Shown in pieces: positions 15,470 through 24,768 of a stretch of DNA of 62,866 nucleotides (position 1 is the first letter of the stretch; every line of letters begins with the position of its first letter). The stretch lies in the NCBI GenBank assembly GCA_017508135.1, contig JAFVZN010000020.1, forward strand, positions 1-62,866. Reading direction: 5' to 3'. The notes beneath the pieces were generated by a model that searched no databases, was not told the DNA's origin, and saw only the letters and a program-made list of their open reading frames with translations. The translations under genes and the position numbers were made by a program. This DNA comes from Lentisphaeria bacterium. GTDB lineage: Bacteria; Verrucomicrobiota; Lentisphaeria; Victivallales; Victivallaceae.

Positions 15470-17368
15470 ATGTCATTGAAAACCATCGCCGATTTGTCGC
15501 ATTTGTACGGCGCAGATGCAGATTTTATTCTTGCCGGAGGCGGGAACACCTCTTACAAAGATGAAAAATATCTCTATGTCAAGCCCAGCGGAGTGTCGCT
15601 GGCGGCGATCAAAGAGAGCGATTTCGTCAAGATGGATCGGGAGATCCTCCGTTCCTGTTTCGCACTCGGAGATTTTTCCAGTGCCGATGAGCGGGAAGCC
15701 AAAGTCAAGAAACTTATGACCTTTGCCATCGAAGGCGAGGGAGGACGTCCTTCGGTCGAAGCTCCGATGCACGAGATCATGCCCTTCAAGTATGTCGTCC
15801 ACACGCACCCCGCGCTGGTCAACGGCATGACCTGCGGTCAGAACGGTAAAGCACTTTGCGCCGAACTCTTTCCCGAAGCGATGTGGGTGGATTACTGCGA
15901 CCCCGGCTTTGTGCTTGCGAAAGAGGTTTACGATTGCTGTGCGGTTTACCGGAAGGCAAAAGGCTGTGACCCGCAGGTGATCTTTTTGCAGAACCACGGT
16001 GTTTTCGTCGGAGCCGACAGCGAAGAGGAGATGAAGAACATCTACTCTTCGATCATGGAGACTTTGAAAAAATATTGTGCATCCAAAGGCGTTTCCACTG
16101 AATTTACCAAAGCAGATGCTCCGTGCATGGAAACGGTGATGGAGTACGCTCCTGTCCTGCGCGGCTACATGAGAGGCGACAAAAACGGCAAATGTATGAC
16201 CGTTTGCAGCAGCGGCGCGTTCTCCATTCCCGCAGGTCCCCTGACCCCTGATCATCTGGTTTACGCCAAAGCTTTCGGTATCAAGTGTGACGGTGCGGTC
16301 GATGAAGCGGTCATCGATGCTTTTACTGAAGAACGCGGATATGCGCCGCGGATGGTCGAAGTTGCCGGAAAAGCTGTTTTCTGCGCCGGAAAAAACAAAG
16401 CCGCCGCCGAAACCGTTCTGGCTCTTGCCGAAAACGGAGCCCGCATCGAGCAGATTTCTGCCGCATTCGGCGGTATCCACTATCTTTCCGATGCCCAGCG
16501 GGAATTTATTGAAAACTGGGAAGTCGAATCCTACCGTGCCAAAGTTGCCTCCGGCAGCGATGCCATGCTGACCGGCATGGTCGCCGTTGTCACCGGCGGT
16601 GCGCAGGGATTCGGTTACGGCATCGCCAAAGGACTTGCCGCACTGGGAGCTGACGTTGCTATCGCCGACTTGAACGCCGAAGGTGCTGCCAGAGCTGCTG
16701 CTGAACTGGGCAAAGGTGCCCGGGGTTTTGCTGTTAACGTTGCCGATGAAGCGTCGGTTGCCAAACTGGTTTCCGATGTGGTCGCAGCTTACGGCGGTAT
16801 TGACTTGTTTGTTGCCAACGCCGGTGTCGCCCGCGCCGGTTCGGTGAAGAGTTTTGAGATGAAAGATTGGCAGTTTGTCACGGACATCAACTACAACGGC
16901 TTCTTCCTCTGCACCAAATATTGTGCGCAGGTCATGTCCAGACAGAATGCGGCGAGCAGCTTGTGGACTGATATCGTTCAGGTCAACTCCAAGAGCGGCT
17001 TGAGCGGTTCCAGGAACAACGGTGCTTATGCCGGAAGCAAGTTCGGCGGTTTGGGACTGGTGCAGAGTTTTGCGCTGGAACTGGTTGCGGATAAGATCAA
17101 AGTCAACGCGGTATGCCCGGGAAATTATCTCGACGGTCCGCTGTGGAGCGATCCGGTTCGCGGACTTTTTGTGCAGTACCTCAACGCCGGCAAGGTGCCG
17201 GGAGCGAAGAATGTCGACGATGTGCGCCGCCATTACGAAAGTCAGGTTCCCATGAGCCGGGGATGTTTCCCCGAAGATGTGGTCAAAGCCATCTGTTATG
17301 CCGCCGTGCAGCAGTATGAAACCGGACAGGCGATCCCCGTGACCGGCGGACAGACTATGTTGAACTGA
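15470..17368 (+). CDS. Bifunctional class II aldolase / short-chain dehydrogenase
   Basis: The protein has 632 residues and two enzymes in one chain. Residues about 1-340 form a class II (zinc) aldolase domain with GGGNTSYKD near the start, HTHPALVNG, and the late FLQNHGVFV. Residues about 365-632 form a Rossmann short-chain dehydrogenase with VVTGGAQGFGYGIA, NAGVARAG, the Ser/Tyr/Lys triad region (QVNSKSGLSG, AYAGSK) and CPGNYLDG. The fusion matches the rhamnulose-1-phosphate aldolase/lactaldehyde dehydrogenase type (RhaE/RhaD-like), so it probably splits a deoxy-sugar phosphate and oxidises or reduces the aldehyde. The exact sugar is uncertain. AAAGG lies nine bases before the ATG. A sugar kinase follows directly. 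Confidence 0.85.
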   Translation: MSLKTIADLSHLYGADADFILAGGGNTSYKDEKYLYVKPSGVSLAAIKESDFVKMDREILRSCFALGDFSSADEREAKVKKLMTFAIEGEGGRPSVEAPMHEIMPFKYVVHTHPALVNGMTCGQNGKALCAELFPEAMWVDYCDPGFVLAKEVYDCCAVYRKAKGCDPQVIFLQNHGVFVGADSEEEMKNIYSSIMETLKKYCASKGVSTEFTKADAPCMETVMEYAPVLRGYMRGDKNGKCMTVCSSGAFSIPAGPLTPDHLVYAKAFGIKCDGAVDEAVIDAFTEERGYAPRMVEVAGKAVFCAGKNKAAAETVLALAENGARIEQISAAFGGIHYLSDAQREFIENWEVESYRAKVASGSDAMLTGMVAVVTGGAQGFGYGIAKGLAALGADVAIADLNAEGAARAAAELGKGARGFAVNVADEASVAKLVSDVVAAYGGIDLFVANAGVARAGSVKSFEMKDWQFVTDINYNGFFLCTKYCAQVMSRQNAASSLWTDIVQVNSKSGLSGSRNNGAYAGSKFGGLGLVQSFALELVADKIKVNAVCPGNYLDGPLWSDPVRGLFVQYLNAGKVPGAKNVDDVRRHYESQVPMSRGCFPEDVVKAICYAAVQQYETGQAIPVTGGQTMLN

Positions 17369-17399
17369 TGAGATGAAAAATACAGAGGAGAATATGATT

Positions 17400-18422
17400 A
17401 TGAGAAACGGAATTATCGGTGCCGGAAACTGGGTTCTGGACAAAGTCAAAACGATCGACCGCTGGCCCGGAGAAGGCAACTTGTGCAATATCACCAAAGA
17501 GGTCTTCGCTCCCGGCGGCGGCCCTGCCAATGTGCTTTTTGATATCAGTGCCGCAGACCCGTCACTTCCCCTTTACGCTGCCGGAAAGCTGGGTAAAGAC
17601 GGCGAAGGTGATTATCTGATGGCGGAAATTGAAAAACGCCATATCGACGGAACTTTTATGAAGCGCAGCGAAACAGTTCCCACCAGCTACACGGATGTTA
17701 TGTCCGGCAACGGCAAGCGGACGTTCTTCCATTGCCGTGGAGCCAATGCGGAGTTGTGCTGTGAAGATTTGGAAAATATTGATGTGCCGGCGAAATTTTT
17801 CTATCTCGGTTATCTGCTGCTGTTGGATTCTCTGGATGCTGCCGATGCCGAATATGGAACCAAAGCGGTGCGTTTGCTCAAAACTATGCGCGAAAAAGGT
17901 TATAAGACGGTCGTTGATTTTGTTTCCGAAGCTCCGGAAAAGTTCCGTACCGCCGTTCTCCCCGCACTGCCGTATATCGACATCCTTATCGTGAACGAAG
18001 TGGAAACCGCCTGCTGCTGCGGTTTTGATCTGCGCGATGCCGACGGCAAGCTGTTGTGGCAGAAGCTGCCCGCCGCCGTTGACTTCATGCTGGAACACGG
18101 TGTCCGCGACACGGTAGTCATCCACTTCCCTGAAGGTGCGTGTGCCAAAGATCGCAACGGCGAATATCTTTATCGTCCCTCCTGCCGTATCACCAAGGCG
18201 GAGATCGTCGGCAGCAACGGTGCCGGTGATGCGTTCTGCGCCGGTGTCATGTACGCGCTCCATCAGGAGTGGCCGCTGGAAAAAGCGTTGGCTCTGGGCG
18301 GCGCGTCCAGCAACTTCAACCTCCGTTCCGCAACTGCAAGCGGCGGCGCGGTTTCTTTGGAAAAGATGCTCAACTACCTTGAAAGTTGTCAGTTTGAAGC
18401 ACTTCCGGAAGGGATGTGTTGA
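17400..18422 (+). CDS. PfkB-family carbohydrate kinase
   Basis: A 340-residue ribokinase-fold kinase. The N-terminal sugar-binding signature (APGGGPANVLFDIS) and the C-terminal PfkB signature (GSNGAGDAFCAGVMYA), with its catalytic Asp, are both visible. It should phosphorylate a sugar or sugar phosphate in the cytoplasm, and beside the aldolase/dehydrogenase it likely makes that enzyme's substrate. I chose the ATG at 17400 because AGAGGAG ends nine bases upstream; ATG at 17394 is too close to it. The gap to the aldolase gene is about 30 bases. It lies six bases before lon. Confidence 0.85.
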   Translation: MRNGIIGAGNWVLDKVKTIDRWPGEGNLCNITKEVFAPGGGPANVLFDISAADPSLPLYAAGKLGKDGEGDYLMAEIEKRHIDGTFMKRSETVPTSYTDVMSGNGKRTFFHCRGANAELCCEDLENIDVPAKFFYLGYLLLLDSLDAADAEYGTKAVRLLKTMREKGYKTVVDFVSEAPEKFRTAVLPALPYIDILIVNEVETACCCGFDLRDADGKLLWQKLPAAVDFMLEHGVRDTVVIHFPEGACAKDRNGEYLYRPSCRITKAEIVGSNGAGDAFCAGVMYALHQEWPLEKALALGGASSNFNLRSATASGGAVSLEKMLNYLESCQFEALPEGMC

Positions 18423-18428
18423 GCTGTC

Positions 18429-20903
18429 ATGGAAATGAATGATGATTTCAAAAAGAAGATCGCCGGGGAGGATCGCGGAAGTTTCACCGTGAATGCCCTC
18501 GGCGTGACTGCGGAAACCCCGTTGCCGATAATCTGCCTGGCGGATACTTTTATATTTCCCCACTCGCTGGCATCGGTTTGTTTGACGTCGGAGCATGACA
18601 TCTCCTCGCTGGACCACTCCATGCAGAATGAACGGCGGCTGCTGACGGCATACTTCCTGATGCCGGATGGGAATGAGGATGTCGATGAGCGCGCCGGAGA
18701 ATATTTCTACTACGATGCCAACCGCTTCGCCAAGATCGGCGTTCTCGTGCGGGTGGTGAAAGATATCCGTTTGCCGGACAACACCCGTCAGGTTGTTCTG
18801 CGGGGCTTGAAACGTATCGTTTGTCAGTCGTTCGGACGCTGCAAGGAGAACAAGTCGGTCTTTGTCTCCCGTTATCAGGCGCATATAACCTCCGATGGCG
18901 AAGATAAACTGCCCAGTATGCTGGCGCGCCAGCACGCGATCCGCACCATGTTTTCCGAATACGCCGGAGTCCACCCGATGCTCCCCGAGGATCTGCGCAA
19001 TACGGTGATGAATGCCAAAGCTCCCTCCCGGATGGCGGATCATATTGCCGACGGCGTGGGATTTTCCGATGCGGAAAAGTTTCTGCTGCTCACCATGCCG
19101 GAGCTGAAAGACCGGCTGGATTATCTTACCATACTGCTCAACCGCGAATGTGAAGTCGCCAAACTCGGAATGAAGATCCATGCCGAAGTCCAGGAAGCCA
19201 TGAGCGAATCCCAGCGGGAGTTTTATCTGCGTGAACAGCTCAAGAGCATCAAAGCCGAACTCGGCGAAATGGGCGGCAACAGCGATGTGTACGCATTGAA
19301 TCAGCGGATCCAGGCATCTGATATTCCCAAGCATGTCAAGGAGTGTATTTTCAAAGAACTCTCCCGTTTGGATGTGCTTCCGCAGAATGCTCCGGAGTAT
19401 CATATCAGCTACAACTACATCTCCTGGCTGCTGGATATCCCCTGGAATGTCATCACGGAAGATGATCTCAACTGTGCGCGGGCAGAAGCCATTCTGGAAG
19501 CGGATCACTTCGGTTTGGAAGATGTCAAGAAACGGATATTGGAATTTCTTGCCGTAATGCAGCTGAAAAAAGATGACGATGATCTGCGCGCTCCGATACT
19601 CTGTCTGGTCGGACCTCCGGGCGTGGGAAAGACTTCGCTCGGTCAATCCATCGCCCGCGCCATGGACCGGAACTTCGTCCGTATGTCGCTGGGCGGAATG
19701 AGAGATGAAGCTGAGATCCGCGGACACCGGCGCACCTATGTCGGTGCCATGCCCGGACGTATCGTTCAGAACTTGAAACGCGCCGGTTCTGCCAATCCGG
19801 TATTCATGCTCGATGAGATCGACAAACTTGCGCACGACTTCCGTGGGGACCCGGCATCTGCTCTGCTGGAGGTACTCGACCCGGAACAGAACAATGCTTT
19901 CAATGACAACTTTGTGGAACTGGCACTCGACCTTTCCAAGGTGTTCTTTATTGCTACTGCCAACGTGCTGGAAGATATTCCAAGCGCGCTGCGCGACCGC
20001 ATGGAAGTTATAAAACTTTCCGGTTACACGGCTCCGGAAAAACGGGAGATCGCCCGCCGTTATCTGGTAAAAAGGCAGTTGCAGGCATCCGGTCTTACGG
20101 ATAAAGGTGTCCGTTTCACCCAGTGTGCCATCGACGAGATCATCGACGGTTATACCCGGGAAGCGGGGGTGCGTGAACTGGACCGGGTGATCGCCCGTGT
20201 CTGCCGCCGTATCGCCGGAAAATATCTCTCCGGTGCTTACAAGGGTAAAAAGGTCATTTCGGTCACCGCCAAGAGTGTGACCGAATTGCTCGGTGCCCGT
20301 CGCTTTATCAAAGATTCCGTTGCGGAAACCCCGGTCCCGGGCTGTGCGGTCGGTATGGCGTGGACCGGTGTCGGCGGCGTGGTGCTTCCCGTGGAAACGG
20401 TGATGATCCCCGACGGCAAAGGTGAACTCAAACTCACCGGAAGTCTGGGCAAGGTGATGCAGGAATCTGCCAACGCCGCCCTTACTTTCGTCCGGGCCAA
20501 TGCCGGAGAGCTGGGCGTGGAACAGGAACTTTTTACCCGGAACGATATCCATATCCACGTTCCCGATGGTGCGACCCCGAAAGACGGTCCTTCTGCCGGT
20601 ATCACCATGACACTGGCACTGACATCGCTCTTTACCGGAAAGCCGTTGATAAAGCAGCTGGCTATGACCGGCGAAGTGACCTTGTCCGGGAAAGTCACCG
20701 CTATCGGCGGACTGCGGGAAAAACTTGTCGGCGCGCTCGGTGCCGGAATGAAAAACATCCTCATTCCGCAGGAGAATGTCAAGGATCTGGAAGAGATCCC
20801 CGATTATGTCAAAGATAAACTTTCCATCGTCGCCGTAAGCACGATCAAAGATGCTCTTGATTACGGTTTCGGAAGACGGGAATTCCCGCCGGTCAAGGAA
20901 TAA
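18429..20903 (+). CDS. lon: ATP-dependent protease Lon
   Basis: An 824-residue cytoplasmic AAA+ serine protease that degrades misfolded and regulatory proteins. It has the N-terminal substrate domain, Walker A (GPPGVGKTSLGQSIA), Walker B (NPVFMLDEIDK), and the protease domain with catalytic Ser722 (PKDGPSAGI) and Lys765 (GGLREKL), which form the Lon Ser-Lys dyad. The length matches the family. The ATG at 18429 lacks a strong ribosome site, and a second ATG two codons later is possible. It is embedded between a sugar kinase and a lipoprotein-sorting-like gene, with no heat-shock element seen. Confidence 0.96.
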   Translation: MEMNDDFKKKIAGEDRGSFTVNALGVTAETPLPIICLADTFIFPHSLASVCLTSEHDISSLDHSMQNERRLLTAYFLMPDGNEDVDERAGEYFYYDANRFAKIGVLVRVVKDIRLPDNTRQVVLRGLKRIVCQSFGRCKENKSVFVSRYQAHITSDGEDKLPSMLARQHAIRTMFSEYAGVHPMLPEDLRNTVMNAKAPSRMADHIADGVGFSDAEKFLLLTMPELKDRLDYLTILLNRECEVAKLGMKIHAEVQEAMSESQREFYLREQLKSIKAELGEMGGNSDVYALNQRIQASDIPKHVKECIFKELSRLDVLPQNAPEYHISYNYISWLLDIPWNVITEDDLNCARAEAILEADHFGLEDVKKRILEFLAVMQLKKDDDDLRAPILCLVGPPGVGKTSLGQSIARAMDRNFVRMSLGGMRDEAEIRGHRRTYVGAMPGRIVQNLKRAGSANPVFMLDEIDKLAHDFRGDPASALLEVLDPEQNNAFNDNFVELALDLSKVFFIATANVLEDIPSALRDRMEVIKLSGYTAPEKREIARRYLVKRQLQASGLTDKGVRFTQCAIDEIIDGYTREAGVRELDRVIARVCRRIAGKYLSGAYKGKKVISVTAKSVTELLGARRFIKDSVAETPVPGCAVGMAWTGVGGVVLPVETVMIPDGKGELKLTGSLGKVMQESANAALTFVRANAGELGVEQELFTRNDIHIHVPDGATPKDGPSAGITMTLALTSLFTGKPLIKQLAMTGEVTLSGKVTAIGGLREKLVGALGAGMKNILIPQENVKDLEEIPDYVKDKLSIVAVSTIKDALDYGFGRREFPPVKE

Positions 20904-20936
20904 GAAGACCAGGTATATGGATAAGAGGGAGCTGAT

Positions 20937-21662
20937 ATGAAAAAATTTCTTCTGCCGGTGATCGCCATTATGGCGGCTGTGCCGCTGTATGCGGACAACT
21001 CCAAACTTCCGATGAATGATTTTCTGCAGCTGTCGCGCCGCCGTAATCAAACTGCGACCTATGCGCGGCTGCAGGGAACTCTTCAGCACCGCCGCCGGGG
21101 GGCGGCAGTCATCTCTATGCCGGTTTATTTCGGTGTTATCATCCATCCCGACCGTATCATCGGTCAGTTGGTTCTGGCGAAAAACGAAGGATATATGCTG
21201 GGGCAGGCGGTCAATTCCGGCTTGACCAGTGTGATGCCGATGAAAAAGGATAATAACGGAAACAAACTCGGTTATGTCGGCGTGCGGGCATCGGATCTGA
21301 CGATGAGTTTTCTCTTTTGCAAAGCGGAAAAGGAGTTCCCGTCCGAGATCGTGGGCGGCGTGGTGCCGTGCCGGGTGTTTCTGCTGGATGATCCGGCAAA
21401 CAAAGAGAAGGTCAAGGTATGGGTCTCCACCGAACAGGCGTTCCCGTTGCAGGCGGAATTTTTCCGTTACGGTGAAGAAAAAGCATACCGTCTGCTCGAA
21501 GCCGGCGGCTTTACCAAAAAGAATGATCTGTACTATGTCCGGAAAATTCGCATCGAAGGCCCCGGCTGGCGAACCCGTATCGACTTTGATGCCGACAGTG
21601 CTGTTGTTGATTTTGTTAAAAAGGGTGAACATCCCGATATTATCATGAAATTGGAGAAATAA
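20937..21662 (+). CDS. Exported protein, outer-membrane lipoprotein-sorting (LolA-like)
   Basis: A 241-residue protein with a signal peptide (MKKFLLPVIAIMAAVPLYAD). The middle is built of strands such as TYARLQGTLQHRRRG, and the end (IRIEGPGWRTRIDF) fits the half-open beta-barrel seen in LolA/LolB-like proteins. I assign the fold class with moderate confidence; the cargo is unknown. GAGGGAG lies six bases before the ATG. The polysaccharide deacetylase gene starts two bases after its stop. Confidence 0.6.
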   Translation: MKKFLLPVIAIMAAVPLYADNSKLPMNDFLQLSRRRNQTATYARLQGTLQHRRRGAAVISMPVYFGVIIHPDRIIGQLVLAKNEGYMLGQAVNSGLTSVMPMKKDNNGNKLGYVGVRASDLTMSFLFCKAEKEFPSEIVGGVVPCRVFLLDDPANKEKVKVWVSTEQAFPLQAEFFRYGEEKAYRLLEAGGFTKKNDLYYVRKIRIEGPGWRTRIDFDADSAVVDFVKKGEHPDIIMKLEK

Positions 21663-21663
21663 C

Positions 21664-22488
21664 ATGCGTATTGCTTATATGTATCCGGGGGCAAAATTCA
21701 AGGCGTTGACCTTCAGTTTTGATGACGGCGTGGTCCAGGACCGTCAGCTGCTCGACATTTTCAACCGGAACGGACTTAAGGGGACGTTCAATCTCAACAC
21801 GGGATTGCGGCGGTTCAAACAACTTTCCACCGAAGATATAAAGGGATTGTACGCCGGACATGAGATCGCGTGTCACGGCGAATTTCATCCGACTTTCGAC
21901 CAGATCCCCCGTACCGAATTGATGCGGGAGGTCTGGCACGACCGGGAAAAGCTGGAAGCGGCAACAGACAGTGTCATCACAGGTCTTGCCTATCCCAACG
22001 GCAGTTTTTCTCCTGCCGTGATGGATATTCTCCGTCACGCCGGGATCGAATATGCCCGCACAACGGTCGCGTGTAAAAAACTGCGTTACATGCCGGAAGA
22101 TTTTCTGGCATGGCACCCCACCTGTCACTACCGTGATGCGCTGGAGTTTGTCGATGACTTCCTTTGCGAAACCCGGCCGCTGCCGCTGCTCTTTTACATT
22201 TGGGGCCACTCCTATGAGTTCGACCGCGGCGTGAAGAACTGGCAATTTATGGAATATCTGGCTGCCCGGCTGGGCGGACGTGATGATATCTGGTATGCGA
22301 CCAATATTGAGATTTGCCGTTATCTGAAGGCTGTTCGCGCTTTGCAGTTCAGTACTGACGGGCGCAGGGTATATAATCCTTCTGCTGAGACCGTATGGTT
22401 CCAGGTCGGCTGGGAAGGCACCCCGAATGCTTACAGCGTTGCACCGGGGGAGACTGTTGTAATCAAGGAACCGGTGGAGACTTACTGA
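21664..22488 (+). CDS. Polysaccharide deacetylase (NodB-homology) family protein
   Basis: A 274-residue carbohydrate esterase 4-type protein. Motif 1 is FSFDDGVVQD with the catalytic-base Asp and metal Asp; motif 2 is CHGEFHPTF with two metal-binding His. The family removes N- or O-acetyl groups from sugars such as GlcNAc in peptidoglycan or chitin-like polymers. There is no signal peptide, so it may act in the cytoplasm on a small substrate, or be anchored by partners. The C-terminal 60 residues look like a small beta domain. GGAG lies ahead of the ATG within the previous gene's end. Confidence 0.8.
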   Translation: MRIAYMYPGAKFKALTFSFDDGVVQDRQLLDIFNRNGLKGTFNLNTGLRRFKQLSTEDIKGLYAGHEIACHGEFHPTFDQIPRTELMREVWHDREKLEAATDSVITGLAYPNGSFSPAVMDILRHAGIEYARTTVACKKLRYMPEDFLAWHPTCHYRDALEFVDDFLCETRPLPLLFYIWGHSYEFDRGVKNWQFMEYLAARLGGRDDIWYATNIEICRYLKAVRALQFSTDGRRVYNPSAETVWFQVGWEGTPNAYSVAPGETVVIKEPVETY

Positions 22489-22489
22489 T

Positions 22490-23302
22490 ATGAACTTTAT
22501 GGAAAAAATCGCCTTTGCCGCGAAAAAGAACAACTCATTTGTGTGTGTCGGACTTGATCCGGATCTGGCGAAGCTGCCGGAATGTGTCAAGTCTGCCGCT
22601 GATCCGATTTTTGAATTCAACAAGCAGATCGTTGATGCCACCAGAGATCTTGTCTGCGCCTACAAGCCGCAGGCAGCGTATTATGCCGGTCAGGATTGCG
22701 ATGAGTCTCTGAAAAAGAGTATTGCTTACATCAAAGAAAATGCTCCGGACGTCCCCGTTATCCTCGATGTCAAGCGCGGCGATATCGGTTCCACTGCCGA
22801 ATGGTACGCCAAAGAAGCGTTTGACCGTTACGGTGCCGATGCGGTCACTGTCAACCCGTACATGGGATTGGATGCGGTGAAACCGTTCCTCGATTATGCC
22901 GACAAGGGTGTTATCATTCTGTGCCGCACCTCAAATCCGCACTCCGGCGATTTGCAGAATCTGGTCGCGGACGGTCTGCCGCTCTACAAACATGTCGCCC
23001 GTCTGGTCCGCGATGAGTGGAACTTCAACAACAACGCGGCGCTGGTCGTCGGTGCCACCTATCCCGAAGAGTTGAAAGAACTCCGGGAAATGTGTCCGGA
23101 ACTTCCCTTCCTCGTTCCCGGTGTCGGTGCTCAGGGCGGTGATGTCGAAAAGGTGGTCAAGTTCGGTTGTGACAACAGCTGGGGCGGCATCATCGTCAAC
23201 TCCTCCCGTGGTATCATTTATGCATCCAAAGGCGCGGACTTCGCCGAAAAATCCGGTTCCGCCGCCCGCGAATTGCGCGACCTTATCAACTCTTTCCGGT
23301 GA
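22490..23302 (+). CDS. pyrF: Orotidine 5'-phosphate decarboxylase (type 2)
   Basis: A 270-residue TIM-barrel enzyme that converts OMP to UMP in pyrimidine synthesis. The active-site motif DVKRGDIGSTAEWYA around residues 89-103 contains the catalytic Lys and Asp. The N-terminal CVGLDPDLAKLP and length fit the longer type 2 PyrF class rather than the short E. coli type. It starts one base after the deacetylase stop, so it is translationally coupled. It is followed by der. Confidence 0.94.
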   Translation: MNFMEKIAFAAKKNNSFVCVGLDPDLAKLPECVKSAADPIFEFNKQIVDATRDLVCAYKPQAAYYAGQDCDESLKKSIAYIKENAPDVPVILDVKRGDIGSTAEWYAKEAFDRYGADAVTVNPYMGLDAVKPFLDYADKGVIILCRTSNPHSGDLQNLVADGLPLYKHVARLVRDEWNFNNNAALVVGATYPEELKELREMCPELPFLVPGVGAQGGDVEKVVKFGCDNSWGGIIVNSSRGIIYASKGADFAEKSGSAARELRDLINSFR

Positions 23303-23305
23303 AAT

Positions 23306-24760
23306 ATGAGCGATAACGGAAATAATATAAACAACGAAAACTCCAACGTCCGCCTTCCCGTCGTTGCGATCGTCGGCCGTCCCAACGTGGGCAAATCCAG
23401 TTTGTTCAACGCGGTTATCGGACGGCGGCTGGCGATCGTTCACGAAATGAGCGGCGTCACCCGCGACCGGGTCGTTTCGGAAGCGCGCTGGGAAAACCGC
23501 GCTTTCACTCTGGTCGATACCGGCGGTCTCGGAATGATGGACGGCAAGGAGAAGAATGTCGACTTCTGGGATACCGGGATCGCCGAACAGGTGAAAGCGG
23601 CTCTGGCGGATGCGGATGTTCTGATCTTCGTCGCCGATGCCCAGAGCGGCTTGACTCCGCTGGATGAAGATGTCGCAAAACGGCTGCGCAGCAGCGGAAA
23701 GCCGGTCTTTATGGCGGTGAACAAGTGCGATGAAGACCGCTTGAAAAATGATGCTGCCGAATTTGCCCGTCTCGGTTTCGGAACGGTTTATCCGATCTGC
23801 TGTACCCGGCGCGGCGGCATCGGAAATCTTTTCAATGCCGTCCTGGACAAGTGCGGTGCGGTACACATTTCACAAATCCGCAAAAAGCCCGCAATAGACA
23901 TCGCTGTTGTCGGCCGTCCGAATGTGGGCAAATCCAGTTTGATAAACGCTCTTTTAGGCGAAAAGCGTTTGATGACCAGTCCGGTCGCCGGAACTACCCG
24001 CGATGCAGTGAAAGTGGAATTTTCCATCACCGACAGTGACGGCAGTTCCCTGCCTGCCAATCTGGTGGATACCGCCGGTTTGCGCAAGGGAACCAAAATC
24101 GACAACGTGGTCGAATTGTTCAGTATCATGCGCGCCAGGAGTGCGGTGGAACGTTCGGAACTCGTCGTTTTTGTCGTCGAAGCCGGACGTAACGCCATTA
24201 CCGCTCAGGATCGGAAGATAGCTCATTTGATCGCCACCTCCGGCAGAGCGTGTGTCATTGTTGCCAACAAGATCGACCTCTGTGCCGATGTCGACAAAAA
24301 AGAGCTGGAATCTTCCCTCCGTCGCGGCTTGCCGCAGCTGGGATTTGCTCCGGTGGTGTTTATCAGCGCGGAAAACCGGATCAACTTCGATGCGCTTCAG
24401 GCGGCACTGGCAAAGGTTTCCGCCAACCGCAGTACAGAAATCACGACCGGAAAGTTGAACCGGGTGCTGGCGGATGCCATGGAGATGACGCCGCCGCCGG
24501 TGGTGTCCACGGCTCCCTTGAAGCTCTTTTATGCTTCTCTTGCCGGTATCCGTCCGCCCAAGATAAAACTTTTTGTCAACAAAGTTGATGCGGCAGCAGA
24601 CAACTATCTGGTCTTTTTGAAGAAGCAGATACGCAAAAATTTTGAGCTGGAAGGTATTCCGCTGGCTCTTGAAGTGGTCGAACGGCCCAAAAAAATTGCC
24701 AGCATCCGGAGTTCTTCAAGCAAAACTGCGCACCGCAAAAGCAAACCCGCAAAGAAGTGA
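23306..24760 (+). CDS. der: Ribosome-assembly GTPase Der (EngA)
   Basis: A 484-residue protein with two tandem GTPase domains and a C-terminal KH-like domain. It is needed for 50S ribosome assembly. Both G1 loops read GRPNVGKSSL (residues near 21 and 203). Both G3 motifs (DTGG and DTAG), and the NKCD and NKID motifs are visible. The C-terminal KLFYASLAG and PPKIKLFVN segments are typical, ending in a Lys/Ser-rich tail. It starts three bases after pyrF; the ribosome site is weak, suggesting coupling. Confidence 0.96.
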   Translation: MSDNGNNINNENSNVRLPVVAIVGRPNVGKSSLFNAVIGRRLAIVHEMSGVTRDRVVSEARWENRAFTLVDTGGLGMMDGKEKNVDFWDTGIAEQVKAALADADVLIFVADAQSGLTPLDEDVAKRLRSSGKPVFMAVNKCDEDRLKNDAAEFARLGFGTVYPICCTRRGGIGNLFNAVLDKCGAVHISQIRKKPAIDIAVVGRPNVGKSSLINALLGEKRLMTSPVAGTTRDAVKVEFSITDSDGSSLPANLVDTAGLRKGTKIDNVVELFSIMRARSAVERSELVVFVVEAGRNAITAQDRKIAHLIATSGRACVIVANKIDLCADVDKKELESSLRRGLPQLGFAPVVFISAENRINFDALQAALAKVSANRSTEITTGKLNRVLADAMEMTPPPVVSTAPLKLFYASLAGIRPPKIKLFVNKVDAAADNYLVFLKKQIRKNFELEGIPLALEVVERPKKIASIRSSSSKTAHRKSKPAKK

Positions 24761-24768
24761 GAGGCATT

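Noticed and set aside
17562..21665. A 1367-codon open frame on the minus strand
   Set aside because: It lies antisense to lon, a PfkB kinase and a lipoprotein-sorting-like gene, all with clear motifs. It has no recognisable domain and arises from the codon bias of the plus-strand genes. The same holds for the 685-codon frame at 15473-17530 and the long antisense frames over the DUF4838 genes.
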